The translations under genes were made by a program, and so were the position numbers. A stretch of 64,000 nucleotides of DNA from Bifidobacterium moraviense (GTDB taxonomy: Bacteria > Actinomycetota > Actinomycetes > Actinomycetales > Bifidobacteriaceae): the NCBI RefSeq assembly GCF_012932365.1, contig NZ_JAAIIH010000013.1, positions 1 through 64,000 of the forward strand. The letters are read 5' to 3'. Positions 58,440 to 64,000 of the stretch are shown piece by piece; the first letter of the stretch is position 1, and every line of letters begins with the position of its first letter. The notes under the pieces were generated by a model that was not told where the DNA came from, searched no databases, and saw nothing but the letters and a program-made list of their open reading frames with translations.

Positions 58440-59849
58440 ATGAGCTTCCTGGATGACGATTACCTGCTGACCACCGACGTGGCCAAGGAGCTGTTCCACG
58501 GCACGGCCGAAAGCCTGCCCATCGTGGACTACCACTGCCATCTGAGCCCCAAGGAGATCTACGAGGACGAGAACTTCTCCGACATCGTGGCCGCCTGGCT
58601 CACCGACGGCAACAACTACGGCGACCACTACAAGTGGCGTCTGATCCGCGCCAACGGCACGCCGGAAGAGCTCATCACCGGCAAGGGCGACCCGTGGGAG
58701 AAGTTCCAGGCGTACGCCGCCACGATGGAGAAGGCCATCGGCTCGCCGGTCTACCTGTGGACGCACATGGAGCTGCGCCGCTACTTCGGCATCACCGAGA
58801 CGCTCACCACGCGCACCGCCAAGGCCATCTACGACCAGACCAACGAGATGCTGGCCACCAAGGACTTCACGCGCCGCGCGCTGCTGCGCCGCATGGGTCT
58901 GGACACCATCTGCACCACCGACGACCCGGTCGATTCCCTCGAGTACCACAAGCGCTTTGCGGAGGACGGCGGCGACACGTTCGCGATGATCCCGGCCATG
59001 CGCCCGGACAAGGCCCTCAACCCGGACAAGCCCGGCTTCGCCGAGTGGGTGGACCAGCTCGAGCAGGTCACCGGCCGCACGGTCAACTCGTTCGACGACA
59101 TGATGGCCGGCATCAACGACCGCGTGGACTTCTTCCACTCGCTGGGCTCGCGCCTGTCCGACCACGCCGCGGACCTCATGGTGTACGCCGAGGCCACGGA
59201 CGCCGAGCTGGACGAGATCCTCTCCAGGGCGCGCGCCGGCAGGGAGCTGACCGCGGACGACCTGGCCAAGTACCGCACCGCGCTGTTCCTGGAGCTCATG
59301 AAGATCTACGACGCGCACGACTGGACCATGCAGCTGCACATCCACGCCATGCGCAACGTCAACTCGGTGGGCTTCGCCGAGCACGGCGCGGACACCGGCT
59401 TCGACGCCCTGAACGACCGCTCGATCGCCGAGCCGCTGGCGCAGCTGTTCGACGCGGCCGCCCGCCGCGGCTCGATCCCGCGCACCATCATCTACTCGCT
59501 CAACCCGAACGACTACCTGCCGATCGCCACCGTGATGGGCTGCTTCCAGGGCGGCGGCAAGAAGCAGCGCATGGCGCTGGGCAACGCCTGGTGGTTCAAC
59601 GACACCCGCACCGGCATCCGCCGCCAGCTCGAGGTGATGGCCGAGGAGTCGCTGCTGGGCAACTTCGTGGGCATGACCACCGACTCCCGCTCGTTCCTGA
59701 GCTTCCCGCGCCACGAGTTCTTCCGCCGCATCCTGTGCGAGCTGGTGGGCGAGTGGGCCGAGCGCGGCGAGGTCCCGAACGACATCGACTACCTCAGGCC
59801 GCTCATCGCGGACGTGAGCTACAACAACGCGAAGGCGCTGTTCGCCTGA
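58440..59849 (+). CDS. uxaC: Uronate isomerase (glucuronate/galacturonate isomerase)
   Basis: A protein of 469 residues, against 470 for E. coli UxaC. It has the amidohydrolase-type metal motif DYHCHL (H32, H34), then GDHYKWRLIRANG, THMELRRYFGIT, TICTTDDPVDSLEYH, MRPDKALNPDKPGF, VDFFHSLGSRLSDHA and GWWFNDTRTGIRRQ-like NAWWFNDTRTG, ending FLSFPRHEFFRRILCEL. It converts D-glucuronate to D-fructuronate and D-galacturonate to D-tagaturonate, the entry step of hexuronate catabolism. ATG follows AAAGGAG. The glucuronidases and GH28 enzymes of this window would supply its substrates, and UxaB would take the product. Confidence 0.95.
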   Translation: MSFLDDDYLLTTDVAKELFHGTAESLPIVDYHCHLSPKEIYEDENFSDIVAAWLTDGNNYGDHYKWRLIRANGTPEELITGKGDPWEKFQAYAATMEKAIGSPVYLWTHMELRRYFGITETLTTRTAKAIYDQTNEMLATKDFTRRALLRRMGLDTICTTDDPVDSLEYHKRFAEDGGDTFAMIPAMRPDKALNPDKPGFAEWVDQLEQVTGRTVNSFDDMMAGINDRVDFFHSLGSRLSDHAADLMVYAEATDAELDEILSRARAGRELTADDLAKYRTALFLELMKIYDAHDWTMQLHIHAMRNVNSVGFAEHGADTGFDALNDRSIAEPLAQLFDAAARRGSIPRTIIYSLNPNDYLPIATVMGCFQGGGKKQRMALGNAWWFNDTRTGIRRQLEVMAEESLLGNFVGMTTDSRSFLSFPRHEFFRRILCELVGEWAERGEVPNDIDYLRPLIADVSYNNAKALFA

Positions 59850-59941
59850 TCCGGCGACGGGGCCCGGCGCGCGGTCGTCGTCTGATCGTCTGATCGGTTG
59901 ACCGTCTGATCGCCCGATGGCCCGTTGGGCATCCGTTTCGG

Positions 59942-60014
59942 CAAGCGAAGGCGGTGGTTTTTCCCTGAGGCGCCATATTCCGGCGCTCCGACGGGAAACC
60001 ACCGCCTTCGCTTG
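59942..60014 (+). terminator. Long hairpin between uxaC and rhmD
   Basis: CAAGCGAAGGCGGTGGTTT (59942-59960) and AAACCACCGCCTTCGCTTG (59996-60014) are perfect 19-bp inverse copies, and pairing continues inside with CCC/GGG and GGCGC/GGCGC words. There is no U-tract on the plus strand. Three GTCTGATCG direct repeats lie just upstream (59880-59912). Confidence 0.65.
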
Positions 60015-60132
60015 TTCCGGAGGCGCCCGCCGCATCGCCGTCGCGCCGATGCAGTGCCAAATGTTGGGACGGTATGCCAAGGTCTGGTATGCTTGGAGTC
60101 GTTCCATTCCATTGCATCGAAGAGGATCAATC

Positions 60133-61359
60133 ATGGCATTAGCACCATCATTGAAGCTCCCCACGATTACGCACATCCGCGCGTACTCGATGGGCGGCGC
60201 TGCGGCCAAGGTCCACGGCCAGGGCGGCGGCGACTACCACGATCAGGGCAAGGACCACTGGATCGACGACCACATCGCCACCCCGATGTCCAAGTACGCC
60301 GAGTACAAGCAGTCCCGCCAGTCCTTCGGCATCAACGTCCTGGGCACCCTCGTCGTCGAGGTCGAGGCCTCCGACGGCACCACCGGCTTCGCGATCTCCA
60401 CCGCCGGCACCGTGGGCTGCTTCATCGTCGAGCACCACCTGTCCCGCTTCGTGGAGGGCAAGCGCGTCGACCAGATCAAGCTGATCCACGACCAGATGCT
60501 CAACGCCACCCAGTACTACTCCGGCGGCGGCGGCGTGGTGATCAACACCATCTCCTGCGTCGATCTGGCCCTGTGGGACCTCTACGGCAAGGTCGTCAAG
60601 CTCCCGGTCTACAAGCTGCTCGGCGGCGCCGTGCGCGACGAGATCCACTTCTACGCCACCGGCGCCCGCCCGGACCTGGCCCAGAAGATGGGCTTCATCG
60701 GCGGCAAGATGCCGACCCACTGGGGCCCGGCCGACGGCGACGAAGGCATCGCCAAGGACATCGCCACGCTCAAGGAGATGCGCGAGCGCGTGGGCGACAA
60801 CTTCTGGCTGATGTTCGACTGCTGGATGAGCCAGGACGTCAACTACGCCACCAAGCTGGCGCACGCGGCCGCCCCGTACAAGCTCAAGTGGCTGGAGGAG
60901 TGCTTCCCGCCCCAGCAGGTGGAGTCCTACCGCCAGCTCAAGAAGAACATGCCGGCCGGCATGCTCATGACCACCGGCGAGCACACCGGCACCCTCGAGG
61001 GCTTCAAGGAGCTCTCCGAGGCCGGCGTGGACATCCTGCAGCCCGACGTCGGCTGGTGCGGCGGCGTGACCTCGCTGTGCGAGATCGCGGCCGTGGCCAA
61101 GTCCCGCGGCCAGCTCGTGGTGCCGCACGGCTCCTCCGTGTACTCGCACCACGCGGTGATCACGTTCACCAACACGCCGTTCAGCGAGATGCTCATGACC
61201 TCCCCGCACGCCGACTACGTGCGTCCGCAGTTCGACCCGGTCCTCATCGACGAGCCGGTGCCGCACGACGGCATCATCACCGCCGAGGAGCTGGACAAGC
61301 CCGGCTTCGGCGTCGAACTCAACCGCGAGTGCCCGCTCGAGCGTCCGTTCGAGCACTGA
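60133..61359 (+). CDS. rhmD: L-rhamnonate dehydratase
   Basis: A protein of 408 residues of the enolase superfamily. It matches the E. coli RhmD pattern over the whole length: GGGDYHDQG...[70 protein letters not shown]. Mg ligands are D229 (MFDCWMS), E255 (WLEECFP) and E283 (TGEHTGT); the catalytic His is H332 in [11 protein letters not shown]. It turns L-rhamnonate into 2-keto-3-deoxy-L-rhamnonate; related sugar acids are accepted by known members. Followed by rhmA and an IclR gene, the same gene content as in enterobacteria. Confidence 0.93.
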   Translation: MALAPSLKLPTITHIRAYSMGGAAAKVHGQGGGDYHDQGKDHWIDDHIATPMSKYAEYKQSRQSFGINVLGTLVVEVEASDGTTGFAISTAGTVGCFIVEHHLSRFVEGKRVDQIKLIHDQMLNATQYYSGGGGVVINTISCVDLALWDLYGKVVKLPVYKLLGGAVRDEIHFYATGARPDLAQKMGFIGGKMPTHWGPADGDEGIAKDIATLKEMRERVGDNFWLMFDCWMSQDVNYATKLAHAAAPYKLKWLEECFPPQQVESYRQLKKNMPAGMLMTTGEHTGTLEGFKELSEAGVDILQPDVGWCGGVTSLCEIAAVAKSRGQLVVPHGSSVYSHHAVITFTNTPFSEMLMTSPHADYVRPQFDPVLIDEPVPHDGIITAEELDKPGFGVELNRECPLERPFEH

Positions 61360-61366
61360 GTCCCTC

Positions 61367-61432
61367 AGCCGCCTCCGCATGCCGCGCATCCCGGATCCGT
61401 CCGGGGCGGTGCGCGGGGGCGGCTGTCGTTTT
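61367..61432 (+). terminator. Terminator-like hairpin after rhmD
   Basis: AGCCGCCTCCGC (61367-61378) pairs with GCGGGGGCGGCT (61413-61424) with one G-U pair; TTTT follows at 61429. May give partial termination before rhmA. Confidence 0.6.
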
Positions 61433-61539
61433 CCCGCAACACGCAAGACTCCGGTTCCGCGGGCCGGCGCCAGGACGCGCCGCGCGGACCGGGAAAGAGC
61501 CAAGACAAGGCCAAGCAAGCCAGAAAGGACATGTCAAGG

Positions 61540-62310
61540 ATGACATCCGTCGCCCTGCCCCATAACGAATTCAAGGCCGCGCTCAAGGAGGGCAGGCAGC
61601 TCAAGGGCCTGTGGATCGCCATGGGTTCGGCAACCTCCATCGAGATCGCCGCGGAGATCGGCTACGACTGGCTGCTCATCGACGGCGAGCACGGTCCGAA
61701 CGACCTCAACACGATCCTCGACCAGCTGCGCGCCGTGCACGGCTACCCGACCGTCCCGATCGTGCGTCCGCCGCACGCCGACCCGGTGCTCGTCAAGCAG
61801 GTGCTGGACCTGGGCGCCCAGACGCTGCTGCTGCCGATGATCAACACCCGCGAGGAGGCCGAGCTGATGGTCAAGGCCATCAACTACGCCCCCGAGGGCA
61901 TCCGCGGCGTGGGCGGCGTGATCGCCCGCTCCGGCCGCTGGGGCCTCATCCCGAACTACATGCGCGACGCCAAGAAGGAGCTCTGCCTGATCCTGCAGGT
62001 CGAGTCCCAGGAGGGCCTCGACAACATCGACGAGATCGCCTCCGTGGAGGGCGTGGACGCCATCTTCATCGGCCCCGCCGATCTGTCCGCCTCGCTCGGT
62101 CACCCGGACGACGCCGGCGCCATCCAGGACCAGGTGAAGTACGCGTTCGACCGCATCAAGGCGCACGGCAAGGCCATCGGCTCGCTCGCGTTCGATCCCG
62201 CCACCGCGAAGAAGTACTTCGAGTGGGGCGCCTCGTTCGTGGCCGTGGCCGGCGACACCGACGTGTACGTGAGGGGCCTGAAGGCCGAGCTCGCGCACTA
62301 CGCCGACTGA
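61540..62310 (+). CDS. rhmA: 2-keto-3-deoxy-L-rhamnonate aldolase (HpcH/HpaI family)
   Basis: A protein of 256 residues. Motifs of the class II HpcH/HpaI aldolases: GLWIAMGSATSIEIAAEIGY, WLLIDGEHGPND (catalytic His), PIVRPPHADPVLVKQVLDLG, QVESQEGLDNIDEIASVEGV (metal Glu) and IFIGPADLSASLGHPDD (metal Asp). It should cleave 2-keto-3-deoxy-L-rhamnonate to pyruvate and L-lactaldehyde. Some relatives also accept 2-keto-3-deoxy-gluconate or -glucarate, which would matter here because no KDG aldolase is in view. ATG 61540 is 10 nt from AAAGGA; ATG 61531 is too close to it. Confidence 0.9.
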   Translation: MTSVALPHNEFKAALKEGRQLKGLWIAMGSATSIEIAAEIGYDWLLIDGEHGPNDLNTILDQLRAVHGYPTVPIVRPPHADPVLVKQVLDLGAQTLLLPMINTREEAELMVKAINYAPEGIRGVGGVIARSGRWGLIPNYMRDAKKELCLILQVESQEGLDNIDEIASVEGVDAIFIGPADLSASLGHPDDAGAIQDQVKYAFDRIKAHGKAIGSLAFDPATAKKYFEWGASFVAVAGDTDVYVRGLKAELAHYAD

Positions 62311-62354
62311 CGCCGCAGGGCCCGGCGTCGCACGTCCGACGCCGTCCGACCGTC

Positions 62355-62393
62355 CGCCCGTGGCTCCGTGACGCGATCGCGGGGCCACGGGCG
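62355..62393 (+). terminator. Hairpin after rhmA
   Basis: CGCCCGTGGC (62355-62364) pairs with GCCACGGGCG (62384-62393). No U-tract. Between it and the IclR gene lies a run of GATC words (GATCAGCCGATCATCAGATC, 62411 on) that may be regulator sites. Confidence 0.45.
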
Positions 62394-62479
62394 TCATCGA
62401 TGCCGGGACATCGACGTCAGGATCAGCCGATCATCAGATCCAACCGTTCATCCGATCATCCGATCACGAAGGAGCGCAC

Positions 62480-63268
62480 ATGAAGACCACCGGCGAGGAC
62501 ACCCCCGTCATCGCGGGCACGCAGACCCTGATGAACGGCCTCAACGTGCTCAAGTCCGTGGCCGACGGCGCCCAGACGCTCGCCGACGTGGTGCGCGCCA
62601 CGTCGCTCACGCGCTCCACCGCGCACCGCCTCATCCAGGCGCTGCGCGCCGCACGCTTCCTGCGCGACACCGCCGAGGGCACGCTCGCGCTGGGACCCGC
62701 GCTCATCGAGCTCGGTTTCCAGGCGCGCGACCAGGTCTCGCTGCAGTCGGTCGCGCGGCCCATCCTGCTCGACCTCGCCGAGGAGGCCAAGGACACCATC
62801 CACCTCGCCGTGGAGGACCACGGCGAATGCCTGTATCTGGACAAGGTCCACGGCAGCCGCAACGTGGAGATCCGATCGTGGCCCGGCGTGCGCATGCCGC
62901 TGACCTACACCGGCATCGGCAAGGCGCTGCTGCTTGACTCGCCGGAGCGCTGGGAACCGCAGTTCGTGGCCGACCGTTCGCGCATGGAACGCCAGCCGCA
63001 GCACGACTTCTCCAGCACGCGCGCCTTCGTCAACGCCATGCACACCTACGCCGAGCAGGGCTTCGCCTACGACCTCGAGGAGAACGAGCCCGGCATCCGC
63101 TGCGTGGCCGCGCCCATTCACGATGCCACGGGCGCGGTGGCCGGCGCGATCTCCGTGTCCGCCATGACGCAGGTGATGCCGCCGCGGCGCATGAAGAGCC
63201 TCGGCCCGGTGGTGAGGGCCGCCGCCGACCGCATCAGCGTGGAGCTGGGGGCGCGTCCGGCGCGCTGA
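62480..63268 (+). CDS. IclR-family transcriptional regulator, probable rhamnonate regulator
   Basis: A protein of 262 residues. The N-terminal winged helix spans GTQTLMNGLNVLKSVADGAQ to about residue 75, with SLTRSTAHRLIQALRAARFL as HTH. The effector domain has the IclR pattern CLYLDKVHGSRNVEIRSWPG, PLTYTGIGKALL and GIRCVAAPIHDATGAVAGAI. It follows rhmD and rhmA on the same strand, as the IclR-type gene does in the enterobacterial rhamnonate cluster, and probably responds to a sugar acid. ATG follows GAAGGAG. Confidence 0.9.
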   Translation: MKTTGEDTPVIAGTQTLMNGLNVLKSVADGAQTLADVVRATSLTRSTAHRLIQALRAARFLRDTAEGTLALGPALIELGFQARDQVSLQSVARPILLDLAEEAKDTIHLAVEDHGECLYLDKVHGSRNVEIRSWPGVRMPLTYTGIGKALLLDSPERWEPQFVADRSRMERQPQHDFSSTRAFVNAMHTYAEQGFAYDLEENEPGIRCVAAPIHDATGAVAGAISVSAMTQVMPPRRMKSLGPVVRAAADRISVELGARPAR

Positions 63269-63490
63269 CGCCGTTTCACGCACCGACGTTTCGTACGCCG
63301 CCAGTGCGCACGTCGGCGCTTCGCGTGCCGGCATTGCCCGCGCCGACGTCGCTTCCGTTGCAAGTGGTGGAAAAGCGCGGGCGCATCGCGCCGCCGATGG
63401 CTATCGTGAGGCACGGGCGCCGCCCCGCCCCGCGCACGTCGCGGAGCCGGCCGGTCGGCGCGGGAACCGATCGAAGGAAGCGTCATCACC

Positions 63491-64000
63491 ATGAATCTGG
63501 CCGTACAGACGGGCGCGCTGCTGCTCGCCATCCTCGGAGCGTACGCGGGCAAGCGCATGCGCGTCTTCGGAGCGCATGACTACAAGCTGCTGCAGACCCT
63601 CATCTTCAACGTGACGCTGCCGGCCGCCGTGATCCAGTCGTTCGCGAAGAACGACCACGACCTGCGCATGTTCTGGGTGATCCTGCTGGGATTCCTCTCC
63701 GCGCTCATCCCCCTGCTCGTCATCTACGCGGCCGCGCGCCGCGCGCCCAGGGAGTCGCGCGGCTTCCAGATGCTCGTGGGCACCACGTTCAACATCGGCA
63801 GCTTCGCGCTGCCGGTCATCACCACGTTCCTGGGCGCGGGCGCCGGCGTGGCCGTGGTGATGTTCGACATCGGCAACGCCATGATGTGCGCGGCCGGCTC
63901 GCTGGTGCTCACCAACCTGCTGCTGCATCTGGACAAGGGCTGGGACACCATGACCACGGGGCAGCGGTGCCGCACCATCGCGCGCAACTTCTACTCCTCG
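63491..64000 (+). CDS. AEC-family transporter (partial)
   Basis: The first 170 codons are in the window; the frame runs off the end. The start NLAVQTGALLLAILGAYAGK, then LQTLIFNVTLPAAVIQSFAK and GTTFNIGSFALPVITTFLGA, are the repeated-half motifs of the auxin efflux carrier (AEC) family, with five hydrophobic segments so far. Bacterial members carry malate, malonate and other organic acids. Placed after rhmDA and an IclR gene it might move an acid intermediate or end product. ATG follows AAGGAAG. Confidence 0.85.
   Translation, partial: MNLAVQTGALLLAILGAYAGKRMRVFGAHDYKLLQTLIFNVTLPAAVIQSFAKNDHDLRMFWVILLGFLSALIPLLVIYAAARRAPRESRGFQMLVGTTFNIGSFALPVITTFLGAGAGVAVVMFDIGNAMMCAAGSLVLTNLLLHLDKGWDTMTTGQRCRTIARNFYSS

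Noticed and set aside
60133-61359. RhmD as a D-mannonate dehydratase completing the glucuronate pathway
   Set aside because: The full-length motif pattern, including the [11 protein letters not shown] catalytic region, is that of L-rhamnonate dehydratase; side activity is possible but no evidence points to mannonate.

Overview
The window looks like chromosomal DNA of a high-GC Gram-positive bacterium, most likely a Bifidobacterium or close relative. The grounds are the very high GC, a perfect CIRCE element in front of groES, a MoxR/DUF58/transglutaminase block next to groES, a tRNA-Tyr/Thr/Met-rpmG-murB housekeeping island, the wealth of LacI-type regulators beside sugar hydrolases, and several genes that appear to be leaderless. 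The genus is an inference; no rRNA or fructose-6-phosphate phosphoketolase gene is in view.

Layout. 1-99: tail of a membrane-anchored protein. 784-2067: AAA/DUF4143 ATPase between 137-bp direct repeats. 2988-8548: a GH2 glycosidase with a GPH-type symporter and a divergent LacI regulator. 8593-19014: mostly core genes (GNAT acetyltransferase, a membrane protein, groES, MoxR ATPase, a fused DUF58-transglutaminase protein, a trans-sulfuration enzyme), with a regular 62-bp tandem array at 9277-9855. 19247-33026: first uronide cluster (GH115 alpha-glucuronidase, GntR regulator, Ldh_2-type dehydrogenase, LacI, GH2 beta-glucuronidase, solute-binding lipoprotein, CE12-type esterase, GH28). 33164-34995: three tRNAs, rpmG and murB. 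35103-63268: second and larger cluster (uxaB, four more solute-binding lipoproteins, GH43, an (alpha/alpha)6 hydrolase, a large beta-helix GH28-like enzyme, a GRP-type sugar transporter, GH28, LacI, class II aldolase, histidine phosphatase, a triosephosphate isomerase with a C-terminal extension, uxaC, rhmD, rhmA, IclR), ending in a truncated AEC-family carrier.

How the genes may work together. The hydrolases and the esterase lack signal peptides, so acidic oligosaccharides are probably imported through lipoprotein-dependent ABC systems and cut inside the cell. GH115, GH2, GH43 and GH28 enzymes would release glucuronic or galacturonic acid and neutral sugars; uxaC and uxaB would take the uronate to altronate or mannonate; rhmD and rhmA match the non-phosphorylated L-rhamnonate route. 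Substrates with both rhamnose and uronate (rhamnogalacturonan, or plant gum arabinogalactan) fit this gene set. Aldolase, phosphatase and TIM together could turn triose phosphates into fructose 6-phosphate, which would feed a bifid shunt; this is a hypothesis.

Most notable: (1) a dispersed repeat with an exact 62-bp period at three loci; (2) a ~220-bp nested palindrome in two full copies and one deleted copy; (3) an identical 15-bp operator candidate, TGCAA-N4-TGGCAA, before uxaB, uxaC and two binding-protein genes; (4) paired GntR operator candidates; (5) a TIM with a 194-residue unrecognised extension; (6) five paralogous binding proteins with no ABC permease in 64 kb.
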